Position numbers and translations under genes: made by a program. From Cephalotus follicularis (taxonomy: Eukaryota > Streptophyta > Magnoliopsida > Oxalidales > Cephalotaceae), in assembly GCA_001972305.1 (NCBI GenBank), contig BDDD01002689.1, forward strand, positions 124,001 through 188,000: 64,000 nucleotides of DNA, written 5' to 3'. Shown here piece by piece: positions 34,785 through 46,267 of the stretch (position 1 is the stretch's first letter; every line of letters begins with the position of its first letter). Below the pieces are notes generated by a model, which was given only the letters and a program-made list of their open reading frames with translations, had not been told where the DNA came from and did not search any database.

Positions 34785-36289
34785 CTGAAATTGTAGTGGG
34801 TTAGCCTTTGTCCTCACTCGGCCAAGTATAAATGTAATTTGGGCCTAATGATAATGAATGTCATGTAATGAATGCATTCATGACGCAATACATAATACAC
34901 TACAATACATATATACGTATATATGTGTATCTATACCAAAGGCACATCCATGCCAAGTGGCCACAATTACCAATCCAACAGTCATGTCCCGGAGGACCAA
35001 TCCAATCAATCCAGCCAATCCAATCAATCCAATCAATCCGCTGTTTCTTGCACAAAGGTCAAGCAAACAGTGTTTGTGGGTGTCCCTAGCCATCTCCTGG
35101 CCCCTAGGCGCACAATCCCGCCCCTAATCCTCATGAAACCTCTGTCACGGAACTAGCGCAGCATCAATCTTATCAGTGTGGGTGTCCCTAGCCAACTCCT
35201 GGCCCCTAGGCGCACTCCCACCCCTAGTCCTCATGACACCTCCATCACGGAACTAGCGCGGCATAAATCCAAACACAAACATCAATCCAAGGTCAATCCA
35301 AAATCAAACCGTTTCCAAGTAGTTTATAGGTTACAAAATACTGGAATTACTACATTTATTCAAAATGTAATCCATCTTTAAAACCATGTTTCAATCCCTT
35401 GAAAACACACATTTATCAAAATATATGTTTTCATTTCAAATAATGATTGTATAAAATCATGTACACATTTCTAAAATAAATAAAACACTTTAGAAATCAA
35501 TCACATTCAGTCAACAATCCATTCCCTATCAAAATGCAATGCAAAGATATGCTCAAAATGCAACCCTACCCTTTCGGCATCGACACGTAACCCCTAGGCG
35601 CCAAACCGTTCATATTAGTAACTTAAGCGTCGCCGCTTAACCCTAGGCGTCGATGTTTATATCAATTCTCTTAGCAGTTAACGTCTACTCTAGGCGTCAA
35701 CGTTCAATCCAGCCACTTAAGCGTCGCCGCTTATCTCTTAGCGTCGACATCTATCTCCTTGGCGTTGACGCTTTGAGGTAGGAACCTCAAACGTCAATGT
35801 TTCAAGCGTCGTTCGCTCACGTGCAGGAATACAAAGCATCGACGCTTCTCCCAAAAGCATCGACTGTCGAGTGGAACTAAGCGTCCAGTTCCCGTATAGC
35901 AGCCCACAGCATCGACGCTTTTCCTTCAAACTTCGACGGTTAAAGACGACCAGAAACATCATCCTCAACACATTTCAATACAAGGGAGTAACATGTATGA
36001 TTACACATGCAACCTGATCTACAATCATTTTAATCACAATAGGCAAGGCAGGTTAGCTACTCATAGCAACCCTAACACCAATCACACCATTCACACACCA
36101 AGGGAAAATCATCCCAAAACGTGTATGCAATTCCATCCACAGTCACTCTAAAACACGATATGCATGGCAGGTTAACTACTCAAGGCAACTCTAACACCAA
36201 TCACGAAATTCACATTCCACAAACCATGCATTTCATCAATGACATTACAACATGATTGAACTCAAATATGCAAGTATAGCTTCCCCTAC
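34785..36289 (-). other. Candidate leader intron in element C 5' LTR
   Basis: Minus-strand donor CAGAG|GTAGGGGAAG and acceptor CCACTACAATTTCAG|ATT define 1505 bases, nearly the length in G1 (1502). The exon sequence before the donor, CCTAGCTTGGAA, and the acceptor block are shared with G1 and D, while the intron body differs. Confidence 0.52.
35575..35945 (-). promoter_or_regulatory. YCGR array in element C LTR
   Basis: Contexts GCGTCGCCGCTTA, GCGTCGATG, GCGTCGACATC and AGCATCGACGCTT. Core positions include 35630 and 35650 (20 bp) and 35724, 35744 and 35765 (20 and 21 bp). Lies inside the candidate intron. The paired 3' LTR has lost it. Confidence 0.55.
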
Positions 36290-37679
36290 CTCTGATTCCA
36301 AGCTAGGAATCGCAGTAGCAGCAGCACAATCGAGTCGTAGGTTCAATTACTGAACCTTTTCGATAACTGTTAAACCGAAGCCGGTTCTTGTCGATTGATC
36401 AGTTCCTCAATGCCAAATCCAATTGCCACTCACACACTGCACATACAACACATTTCCGTTATGTTCGATACACAAAACATTTTCGTCACCGAAACGCCGG
36501 CCGGATTCCAACCGACACAACCAGATTGTGAAACACCCATCAACGGGTTCTGCACTGAACGGTCTACACAGAACTGCTCAAAACTCGCCGTGAATCAGCA
36601 CCGAACCCCGTGCCACGGCCGGCAGTGAGTTGTGACTCACTAAGTCAACTCGCCATACCTCAACAGGTCCGATCGCCACCCAAAAATGCCACACATTCAC
36701 CAGTTATACGTACCCATGCCCATGACTCCCCGAGACTCGGTGCCAAACGCACAGTCTCAGGCGGCAATGAGTCGACTCGGTCAACTGATTCCGGCCGAAT
36801 CACGCCTCACCAGTGGTCAAAATGGGAAAAGCGGGCCTTCTAGATGAAAACCCCCTCCATCTTTGACGCTAACGGCGCCGGGAAATGCCGGCCGCTTGCG
36901 TGAACAGCGACGGCAGAGGAGAAGAAAAAGAAGAAAAAATGGAATGGGAAGGAGGAGTTACTATCCGTTGGCGTGCCTGGGTTGACCGTTGTGCTCCCCC
37001 GGTCCGGTGGCTAGCTCCGGCGCTCTCTCCCGTCCTCTCTCCCACTTTCTCTCCCAATCTATCTCTCTCTTTCTCTGTCGTGGGCGCACAGAGCACCCAC
37101 TGCTTCTTTCTTTTCCACGGGTACGTGATGCGCCCGTGTCCTCTCCCTTTCTCTCTTATAATTTTGGCTTCCTTTTTAGTATTTACTAGCAAAATACAAA
37201 GGTCTGGGTCCCAATGTTTCCGTGAATTACGACATAAATTATCCGAACAACCACCAAAATAATCGAAATAATATTGCGAACACAGGGCTTTATTGTCACG
37301 CATTAAAAATAGGCTTTATTAGCCGTTTTGGCCAACACATTTTTAACTGACATGTCCCATCATTCCTCTTTCGAAACTCAACTTTATAAAAGGGAAAACA
37401 CCATCAAAATTGGGAATTTTACTATTCTCATAAATTCCATAATAACATTACATGAAAACTGTAATATTACACTTTGTGAAAAACCCGGGCGTAACAGTTA
37501 TGAACATAATTTTTGATTTTGGAGTTTATGTTAAGGATTATACATGTTTTCAGATTTTAGAACCACCACGTATTGATGATGATTAAGATTTAAATTTTTG
37601 ACATGTTTTTAGCTCAGTTTTGTGTGACACACGGATCCTGAATCGGGAGTGATCCCGGTTCCAAATTGGGGGTGTGACA

Positions 37680-38157
37680 CTCTTTGCAAGGTCTATGAGG
37701 CGTTAGACAGCTGAGAGTGGCTGAAGTTTTGGACTTGCGCTTAGGTGATGGATCAAGGATTCACACCACGACAATAGGCAATTTTGAATTGTTTTTGTCT
37801 AATGCCCATGTAATTAAACTTGATCCTTGTTGTTTTTTCAAGAACCTTGTAAGAAACATTCTTTCAGTTTCATATTTGTATAAGATGGGCATGGAGCTCA
37901 TTTTTTCTTCAGATGGCTATAGACTTATACAAAACAATGTTCTTATATGTGATGGACACGTTGACAATGGGATCTATGTTTTAAATACAAATGAACAAAT
38001 GACTTTAACAATTCAAACTAGAACTAGCACTAAAAGACAAAGAGAGATATGCGAGATAAACCCTTCATACATACAGCATCATAGATTAGGTCAACCTAGT
38101 GAGGCTAGACTAACACGTATGGTTATGGATGGTCTTTTGGATATCCAGGAGCCAAGT
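37680..38157 (+). pseudogene. pol: copia-1 pol fragment: protease end and integrase N-terminus
   Basis: Continues copia-1 after element A. It aligns to copia-3 at 51640-52105: LDLRLGDGSRI, then NILSVSYLYKMGMEL, VDNGIYVLNT, KRQREICEINPSY, and the integrase zinc-binding start (HHRLGQPSEARL, with His to Gln at the second His), ending at LLDIQE. Integrase core, RT and RNase H are absent; unrelated sequence follows directly. Confidence 0.87.
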
Positions 38158-39784
38158 ATGACGAGGGAAACATGACACATATGCCGATGACTGGATAAAG
38201 CGACTGGCTATTCAGACTATGATAGATAGACGTGGTAATACACGTATCCGGGGGGTGACTTTCTCTCACACCTGGGCTGTTTTGATAGTCGGTGACTATT
38301 AGAATGGTTGTGCCAAAAATCGGGGTGTTCTTGGAATTTATCATCATACTGGAGAACGGCAGGCTTTCGGGTCCTGTCTGACTTTGAATAGGTTAACACG
38401 TGTATGGGACACATGTCATTTAGTGAAAGGACAACATCAGGGAAGATGCTGCTTTGCTAGTGAGTATTTTGTTTGCTGGATTTAGGTCCATGCAATGCCA
38501 CGATGGAATATTCTAAGCAGAGGGTTTGAAAATTGAAGAGGATTTCTCATTCTTGTCTTAGGCATCGACGCCATGGAGAGCATGCATCGATGCCATGTCT
38601 AGTTGAGTCTTTGGGAGTTAATGTCATGAAGAACATGCGTTGAGGCTATGAAACCCATTGACTTAAACGTCGACTCCATGAAGAGCATGCATCGATGCGA
38701 TAACTAGATTGAGTCCCTGGGCGTTAACGCTATTGAGAGCATGAGTTGACGCTTCGAAAACCACTGACTTACGCCTTGACGCTATGATTTTTATGCGTCG
38801 ACGCTATGACAGGATGAGGCAACGTGCATGTTTCATCTTATCGTTGGTGTTGACGTCCTGGTGGGATGAGAAGCTTGGATGTGACGCCAAGGGGGCTAAC
38901 ACATGGCATCTCACAAAACTTGAGAGAAGTTGGTGACTTTTGGGAAGTGTGTTTAAGAAGCTAGAGAGTTGACCTTGAAATTTAATAAAAAAAGGTCAAA
39001 GATTAAAAATAGCTAAATGACAAGCTTGCTCAACACACTTTACATTTCTCTCATTCTCTCACTTCCCAGCCACATCTCTCTTCTTTCTGATGCTAGCGTA
39101 TGCATTGATGCCAATAACGTCTTGTTCGAGGTGCTGCAATTTTTTACCCTCCTTTCACCCATCAAAGTTCATTATAGGTGCAGATAACTTGTACATTGCA
39201 TCTTATCTTTACCTAGAGTGATTTAGTGTAGGTTAAACACTTGGCCTCCAACATTTGATCTTCCTTTTCCGTAGCTTGAGGGGCATCCTTGGAATTCTTG
39301 GGATTCAAAGAGTAGAGGGAGCTCAACTTGAAGGAAGGAGGCATCACCTTTGGTAATCCTCTCTTCTCTTCTTGTTCTTGGTGTTTTTGGAAGTGGGTTG
39401 TCTCTTGGGTTAGAGAACCCTAGCCGAACCCCCATGCATATGTGGTTGTCTTCTTACCATCCCTTAGGGTTAGGGATGTTTGGGTTCGGGTTGTGGACCG
39501 TTGGCTAGGGTTTGTGTGTTTCCTTGTGAGCCGATTGTTTTTGTCAATTTGTAGGGTTTACGCCAACCCTATTGTTCAAGCCCGATTTGCCCTATGCTTG
39601 GTTTTGGTGTTTTGGTTTGATTGATTATTTAATTAGGGTCCTTGGCACTCATTGGGACAATTCGGACTTAGATTAGGGCATCCCAATGCTTGGGGATTAA
39701 TCAATTGGATGAAATTTAAAATTAATCAGCCCTAAACGCTAAAGTCTGGACTGTATGTTTTGTTCTGCTACGTGTTTGAGCCGT
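38158..39784 (+). repeat. Copia-type LTR-like segment, perhaps the 3' LTR of copia-1
   Basis: No coding content. The order of features (CCGGGGGGTGACTTTCTCTC stretch, YCGR motif cluster at 38556-38870, CT-rich stretch, a leader with CTTGAAGGAAGG and a GGTAATCCTC donor-like site) loosely follows the copia-3 LTR. The LTR start and end are not recognisable. A pol-to-LTR deletion in copia-1 would explain it. Confidence 0.38.
38556..38870 (+). promoter_or_regulatory. YCGR motif cluster
   Basis: GCATCGACGCCATG, GCATCGATGCC, ACGTCGACTCC and GCGTCGACGCTATG units, many in a dyad-like pair with CATGA or CATGC around them. Steps are less regular (about 22 bp and larger) than in the intact LTRs. Confidence 0.5.
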
Positions 39785-40021
39785 TACCAAAAAAGGGGGT
39801 ATAATTGCTTAAATGCAATGCACTAGTTAAGGGGTAGCATAAGTTAAGGGGGAGCGAAGAAAAACGATGAGTATTTCTGAGTTTTATTTCATCATATGAA
39901 ATCTTATAACTTATGCTTATGTTTACTTATGTTATGCGTACTTATGTTTTACACTACGTATGTTTTACACTCAACTTATGATTATATGGGAATTTTTTGT
40001 CATTATCATAAAGGGAGAGAT
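39785..40021 (+). pseudogene. 3' internal remnant of a SIRE/Maximus-like copia element
   Basis: GTTAAGGGGGAGC-type purine runs and TCATAAAGGGAGAGATTG directly before an LTR start resemble the 3' end of SIRE-type elements. No coding part remains, so the 5' part of this element is lost or lies elsewhere. Confidence 0.5.
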
Positions 40022-41126
40022 TGTTGAAATTTATGTCTCAATCATAATTTTAATGATTTCATTTTGTGCATGATGGGACAGGTGATATACAAAGAAAAAT
40101 AGATTAAAGAGTCGACAGCTATTCTATAACTGTCAGTGCTTATGGCAAGGCATCACTATAAATGCCAGACGTTGAGAACAAAAGCGGTGAAAGTTAAGAA
40201 TAAAGCCCCAGCGGTTTAGAACAAAGCACCAACAGTTGAGAACATGTGCCCTTATCAAAATGTGAACAAAGCGGCAATGCTTGGCAAGGCGTTTACTTTT
40301 GACCGTAAGCGCTTAATCCTTAAAGCGCCAACAGTTACAAAGTCAATATCATCGCTTTACTTAAAGTGGCAGAGGTTTACTAAAGCATCAAGTTAAAATT
40401 GCAAAATGATGAAGCTTTACACGAGGAAAACGCAAGATAAGGCGTAATGGTAACATCTAAGCGTCGACGCTTAGATTATAACTGGCGACGCTTTGAGCGA
40501 AGATTACAGTATGATCATACCTTATGAACGCTTAATTCAAGGCAAACATTTCCAAAATGATTCCAACGGATATGTGGCAATTCCAACGGCTCTTTTCTGC
40601 ATGAACACTATAAATAGAGGGTCAAATCACAACAAAGAAGAACAACGAAGCATCAACGATTATCACAATCTCGCCTATCAAGAATTCAAGAGCTTTTACT
40701 GTTGTTAGCATATTTTTGTGTTGTTGTTGTCTTAGTTTGAACTTTTATTGTAAGCAACATTAGTCTATATATGATCTCTGAGAGGTTATACAAAACTAGA
40801 AATCATCTTTATATTTGTTCGATTATTAGAGGGGAGTGAACCCTTTATCTGTGGTGATTCTGCTTAATCACAGCAATTGTAAAGGTGCACCGAATAGTTC
40901 CTTGAAAGATATTCAGAGACTAGTGAAAACTCAAGGAGATCCTTGGGAAAAGTGGGAGTAGGCAATGGTTTTGCCGAACCACTATAAAACTGAGTTTGCA
41001 CTCTCTTACTCTCTATTTAAGGTGTCAATATATTGAATTGTTGTTTTAGTTTTCTTTTAAAGCTTAATCAGAAAAAGTTCATTATTTTTTACATACTACA
41101 AATCACCCCCCTCTTGTAGTATTTCA
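40022..41126 (+). repeat. Copia-type (SIRE-like) LTR
   Basis: Starts TGTTGAAATT after a PPT-like run and ends CACCCCCCTCTTGTAGTATTT plus CA, a typical SIRE/Maximus LTR end. It contains a clear TATA box CTATAAATAG (40608-40617) followed by a leader, and near-palindromic GCGTCGACGC units upstream. No PBS follows, so it is read as a 3' LTR; the target duplication cannot be checked. Confidence 0.65.
40455..40476. promoter_or_regulatory. Perfect 22-bp palindrome with GTCGAC centre
   Basis: The sequence reads the same on both strands over 22 bp (core AAGCGTCGACGCTT), about 130 bp upstream of the TATA box of the SIRE-like LTR. A looser copy GGCGACGCTTTGAGC follows. It is the same motif type as the arrays in the other LTRs. 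Confidence 0.75.
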
Positions 41127-42096
41127 GGCTGAAATCAAAGTGAAGCGGTTACTGCACAATGCATGCCAGCCACTCAGGTCCAAGGACATAACGCAGGTCA
41201 CGTATGGCCTACTAGCCACCTTTGGCGATACACTGCTGAGACAATAGGAATCCTATTGACAAAGGTGTCCAAATAGGCTTCCTATGGTGGGTCGGTTCAG
41301 TGTCATGCCATTAGCATGCACCCCGCATTAGTTTTAGGGTAAACCGAAATGGCATTTAGATAATCCATCCTCCACATAACCCAGGAGAAAGCATAACATG
41401 GCACGTCTTTACGGTTTTTCAATTGCCCTAAGAAAGTGAACCTATGAGTTGGAATGTTCTGTCAAAAAGAAGTAAGGATCTCATTCTCATAACCACTCAG
41501 GTATGAGATCCAACCCCTCGAACGACAAGGCGCTATATGTGTATTCAGTTAACATGGTGATTAACTGATCCATAGAGACAGTTTGGGATAATACACAGCA
41601 AAATGCCAACTTACTAAATATGCACAATAGAACATGAATGGAACTAAGAATGCATGGCTAAAGAGTGTATCATATATAAAAAACATAACGATGCAGGTAC
41701 CTCGTGGCTTGTAGGGACACCCCTATCTAGCACCCAGTCGTGCCCATTTGCTGCCATTATGGAACCATAGAAAACCCTAAGGGTTTTTCTAGGTTAGGAT
41801 TTCAGGATGGAGCCATTGTGCTAGGGTTTTGGTGTGTAACCCTAACACAGTTTTTTGAGAGAGAATGCTAGGGTTGGTGAAACCCTACCTCCTATGCCGA
41901 ACCCTAGTGATGCTTGGCTGGTTTTTATGGTTCAATTGATGCCATAATCAATGATACTAGGACCTGATGGAACAATTATGGACTTAGTTTTAGGGCATGC
42001 CATTGATTGGGCAGTTAAAGAATTGTAGAAGTTTTGTTTTACAACTCTAACCCTAATGTCCCTAAAAGTTTCTGTCCTCTTAAAGCCTTCTCAACA
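41127..42096 (+). repeat. Probable 5' LTR remnant of copia-2
   Basis: Ends CTTCTCAACA directly before a degraded PBS. It has a TATA-like ATCATATATAAAAAAC near 41668 and AACCCTA-rich leader text at 41770-41910. The left edge is unclear and may lie anywhere from 41127 to about 41200. Low confidence in extent. Confidence 0.35.
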
Positions 42097-44197
42097 AGCG
42101 GTATCAAACTCTTTGATTATGCTCAATTTGACCTAGTTTTAGTATCTAGTGGATTGCCTTTGATATGTCTTTTGTTTGGCCAAATTTGCTTCCCCAAACC
42201 CTAATATTGATATTGGCAAAAATGTGACAATTGGAATGTGGTAGTTCTAATTGTTTTGCGAATAGTTTGAACTTGTGTAGATGACTAATTTAATGGATAG
42301 TTAGTGTTGATGATGCAATGGGCATTCTAACATCCTTATGTATGATTTAGGATCTCAAACGGACCTTGAAAAGTCATTAAACATGCGTTTAAAAGTGTCA
42401 AGAATTTTAATTCGAAAACTGGTTACGTACGCAAATTTCTATGTAGATTTTTTGCACTAGTGAGTGTAGATTATCTGGCAGTTATCTATAGTAGAAAGTT
42501 GAACTTGTTAATGACAGTCTGAGTGCAGGATTATTCTGGACAGTCTCTTGTACTTTCTGCTAAGATTCTGGTAGTTTTCTACAAACCTACTGACATTTTC
42601 AACACAATTAATACTGGTTACCGGCAATTTTCCTGCAAGCTTCCGGAAAGTTTTTTTATACCGTTTATGTGCAATCTTCGCACAGTTACTGGCAGGAATA
42701 CAACGTGGACTGGACAGGTACATACCGGGGGTGTTCGGACAAAGATTCAATTCACTTATGCGCATAGTTCGCTCATTATGCAATATATTCAAGAGGAATA
42801 TTAATATTAGTTGTGGCAAATATTTTTATTGCATTATTTTCCACTCTATCATATAAAATGGTGGGACCATAAAATTAAATCTAGTAAGATGCTATATTAT
42901 GGGACACTAGAATTTATTTTATCTAGTTGTTATTGCATTTTATTTAGGCTGATATATTAATGGTAAATCATTAAATATTAAAATTGTCATGTGTTTATTC
43001 ATTCAATATAATGTGTATATTTTTTGAATTTCTTGTGCATGACGGTTGGCTTGGGACTATACCTAGTTCTTTGGTTTCTTTTAATGGATGTTATTTAAAT
43101 TCTTTATTGCTGTGGTATTCGTCTGGTCTGTAGTAAGGCTGCATGCGTGCATCAATAATTTTTCTTTTTCATTATTTCTTAAGAGTATAAATTCTCTTCT
43201 CCCTTTAATTATATTCTTATTTTTTAATACACTATGTGATGTAATTTTTTAATGGGGATGCAATGAAGATTGAAGAGAGGATCAATAAGAAAACAAGACC
43301 ATCTAAGGCCATGTATGCATGGTGTTGAATGTCGTAATAAAGTAGTTGTTAAATAATATCACCGGGGAGACTGAGTTGTCATGTTTGGCTCACGTGATCA
43401 CTTAATAGTTAGAGTCCAAAGTCAGGCCATTTTTAAGATGCATAAGATAGATGAATTTTTTTTTTCCAAACACGTCCAAGCATAATAATCCGTCTCAAAT
43501 GGGATTTGAAGATAAAATGGAATTTTACTAAAGAGCTTTGGAAAAAATTTAAAATTTGATGAGACCAAACAACTCCAATTGTGAAATAATAAGTCCATAA
43601 GCGGTAGGGCACTAGGGTGTCCCGTCGTTGGCCTTCCACGACCTTCATTGAATGGTATGGATATATTGGGGATAGCACAACCAATTTGAGGTCCCCCATA
43701 TGACAATCTCTATTTAATTTTAGTGTGAGGTGCACTGGAAGGAACTGACCATGTTTTGGCACTTTGACAAGCTCACTGGTGGCGATCAAATCAGGTTGAT
43801 TTCTTTGAGGATTGCGGGTTCGCACTTATACCGATGCCATATTATTGGCATCACCACAACTATGGATTATATGGGCCGACAGGCAAAATTTGTATTGAAT
43901 CTTTCATGTCAAGGGTGGGGCCCTAATGCAAATTGATGTTTACGTGTACCTATCTTGATATTATGGTTTTTCATGCCAACAACTGAGGTCATGATTGGTG
44001 AGATAGATTCTGATCCCCACTAGGAAGCGGGGCTTCCTGAATTCCACATGGAGGTGTGGGATACGATTAGGATAGTGGGAGGAGCTATAATTACTAAAGA
44101 CCAAGAATTATGGTAACAACAAAATTGGAATGATCTGCTAAAATTTCTCTCATGTTTCCTCTCATAGGTTGCTAGATAACATTTTCTACATACTCAA
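42097..44197 (+). other. copia-2 PBS and long untranslated leader
   Basis: A degraded PBS (GCGGTATCAAACT at 42098-42110) starts about 2.1 kb without coding content. From about 42840 it aligns to the copia-3 leader: TCTGTAGTAAGGCTGCATGCGTGCA, then GATCCCCACTAGGAAG, ATACGATTAGGATAGTGGGA and ACTAAAGACCAAG just upstream of gag. These leader blocks are better conserved than gag itself. Confidence 0.65.
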
Positions 44198-44830
44198 ATG
44201 GTAGACAACACCCCTATATTGAATGTTTTGCATTTCCTTAAGCTACAAAATCCATTTTTCATTGAATGGGTAAGCATCTTGCGTATGGTACTCACGAGCA
44301 TGAGAATCTTTCATGTTATGACTGAGACACCCCCCACGTTGGGGATCATAGCATATGACCATCACAAGGCCATGGTGGCTAAGTGGTGGGACAATGATCA
44401 TAGAGCCCATTACAGGGTGATTGTTGGCATGAGGCAAGACTTTCAAATGCTATGTATGCACTCACAGATCTTACGTGCCATGCTTATACAGCTCGAGTAG
44501 TTGTGTGGCACGCAGTCGGGGACTGTTAAGGTGTTATTAAGACCAAGTTGGGTCAAATCAATCTGTGATACTTGTTCCTTCTTCTGGAATAACATATGAG
44601 AAGGATAGATCAAGAGGATCAAGTTCCAAGGGCAAGACGCCCATAAGGAAGAAAGAAAAGGAACCACTACAAGTGGTTGGGGATGCCATTCATAAGAGGA
44701 TTAAGCAGCTTTCCAAGGAGAAAGCCTATTTCTATTGTGGGAAGCTTGGGCACTAGAAGATAAATTGCGAGCAATTCCTTGCTTCCATTGTAGGAGGTGC
44801 CTCGGGGTCAGGTACTTTCTTTACCCATCT
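44198..44830 (+). pseudogene. gag: copia-2 gag
   Basis: Starts like copia-3 gag after GTTGCTAG. LNVLHFLKLQNPFFIEW, AKWWDNDHRAHY and a basic stretch are followed by a damaged zinc knuckle (YFYCGKLGH, stop, then C), whose first Cys is lost. TAG 44754-44756 sits at the same Trp position as the stop in copia-1. About half of the middle of gag (counterpart of copia-3 51080-51350) is missing or unrecognisable. Confidence 0.75.
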
Positions 44831-45960
44831 AGCTTACAATATAAGTTCAACTTGGGTTATGGACTCGGGTTGGGAGACTAACATTTGTAACTCTTTGCAA
44901 GGCCTAAGAGACGCTAGACAGCTGAGAGCTGAGGATGCAATGAACCTACGTCATGGTGATGGATCGAGGATCTCCACTAGTCTTGTAGGATATTTGATTT
45001 GTATATAGCCATGCGGCTTTTGCAAAAGACTAAACCCTTAAGTTATTGTTAAGAGCTTTTGTTCAAAACATTATTAGCCTATCCAATATATATTTTGTAA
45101 AGATGAGAGCTTTTTATTTATTACATGTAGATTTTAGCTATTATTTTCTAGTATAGTCTCAGCGGTCGCTAAACATCTAGATAAAGGGATTCAAGTCTTA
45201 AGTACCAATCAAACAATAGCACTAGCTATTGAGCAAGGAATTACTAATAAAAGACTACGAGAGAAAAAATGATATAAGCCCGTCACAAAAATTTAGCGTT
45301 GTTGATTAGGTCATTATAGCGAGGCTAGATAAACACAATTGGTTACGGATGAACTTTTGTACATCCAGAACATGGAGTCTTTCTAATGTGTGAGCCATGT
45401 TGTATTGGCAAAAATGACCAAATATCCTTTCTCCGAGGACTAAGATAAGGTAGTGGACATATTATATTATATCCACACTGACATTTATGGAACAATGCCA
45501 GATAATGCATGTAAAGGTTTTCACTACTTCTTTACCTTTACCGGTGACTAGTCACGGTTTAGGTATGTGTTTCGAATGAAACACAAATCTAAGTCCTTTG
45601 GGAGTGTTAAGGGATTTAGATAAGAAGTATATGAGAAAACGGGTAAACCCATTAAAACAATTCGTGGGACCGGAGAGGGCAAATACATGTCTGCTGAATG
45701 TCAGCATTATCTGAGAGATAATGGAATTTTCTCTCAATGGACACCTGCCAGAACACCATTGTATGATGATGTATCCAAATGGTGGATATGGACCTTAGTG
45801 AATAATGTCCAATCCATAATGTCTTTTAACCATCTTCCTACCTCCTTCCAGGGTTATGCGTTGCAGCGGCAGCATACATCCTAAACCGGATTCCTTTGAA
45901 ATTTGTCCCCTCCATATCTTACAAGATAATAAAATCGAGGAAACCCAGCCTAAACCAGTG
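44831..45960 (+). pseudogene. pol: copia-2 protease and integrase remnants
   Basis: STWVMDSGWETNICNSLQGL (about 44850-44905) is the protease start, with active-site D-S-G. Further on, a degraded integrase zinc region, then short pieces of core (near 45700-45900). Frames change repeatedly and no catalytic triad can be lined up with confidence. Confidence 0.7.
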
Positions 45961-46267
45961 AAAGGTTAAAGGTTGTCTGGCTTATATAAGAAGGCGGGAA
46001 CCTTCTAAGCTGGAGTCACTATAGAACAGTTTTTGGTTCGTGGGATATCGTAAGAAATGCTTAGGGTAACATTTCAACCATCCTAGTGAACAAAAGGTAT
46101 TTGTTTCCTGTACTGCTACATTCCTAGAGTGGGAATACCTTTTTATAGGAAGTAGTGGGAGTAAGGTGTAACTAAGATAGTTACCACCAGGTGAAAACCC
46201 ATAGGACGATAAGGAATTAGAGGTTAAACCCAATAAAGACAATGTTGGGGAAGGATCCCAACCTGAG

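Larger units (their letters stand above)
29973..37496 (-). mobile_element. Element C: non-autonomous gypsy-type LTR element (minus strand)
   Basis: LTRs at 29973-31284 and 34279-37496, exact target duplication gttat (29968-29972 and 37497-37501), PBS next to the right LTR and PPT next to the left one, so it reads on the minus strand. Between them lie a gag start scrap, the shared cassette and the last part of pol. It is inserted in element A's 3' LTR. Confidence 0.93.
34279..37496 (-). repeat. Element C 5' LTR, complete (3218 bp)
   Basis: On the minus strand it begins TGTTACGCCCGGG and ends GGGGTGTGACA. In transcription order it holds a TATA-like AAATTATAAGAG (37156-37166), a purine-rich leader (to about 37010), the AGCTTGGAATCAGAG donor block (36290), a YCGR array and the acceptor block near 34785. 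Confidence 0.92.
9919..37679 (+). mobile_element. Element A: non-autonomous gypsy-type LTR element, heavily nested
   Basis: 5' LTR 9919-15400 (minus S1: about 3.06 kb) and 3' LTR pieces 17282-17630, 27462-29972 and 37502-37679 (about 3.04 kb together) pair along their length. Flanks are ctatt (9914-9918) and ctctt (37680-37684), a target duplication with one mismatch. The internal region is only about 1.9 kb, with a degraded PBS, a gag start scrap, a non-coding cassette and a PPT. Removing A rejoins copia-1 exactly at its protease start. Confidence 0.9.
17282..37679 (+). repeat. Element A 3' LTR, split by elements B and C
   Basis: Pieces are 17282-17630, 27462-29972 and 37502-37679. They rejoin at the gatat and gttat target duplications and match the 5' LTR through to GGGGTGTGACA. 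The TATA-like sequence lies near 17445, the candidate donor is at 28001 and the acceptor at 29857. Confidence 0.9.

Noticed and set aside
36885..37303. Overlapping open frames of 125-144 codons on both strands
   Set aside because: They lie in the GC-rich part of element C's LTR upstream of its TATA-like box. No domain, no conserved start, and they are absent from the paired LTR through the deletion.
39442..39624. 60-codon hydrophobic frame that could be a small membrane protein
   Set aside because: It lies in an LTR-like leader next to a donor-like site, has no homologue within the window and no supporting codon pattern.
41770..41910. AACCCTA-type words suggesting interstitial telomere repeats
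   Set aside because: Only scattered single or double copies of CCCTAA/AACCCTA, not a tandem array; such words are common in plant 5' leaders.
42200..43430. Host gene exon in the copia-2 leader region
   Set aside because: AT-rich, no splice-bounded frame longer than about 100 codons with protein-like composition, and parts align with the copia-3 leader.
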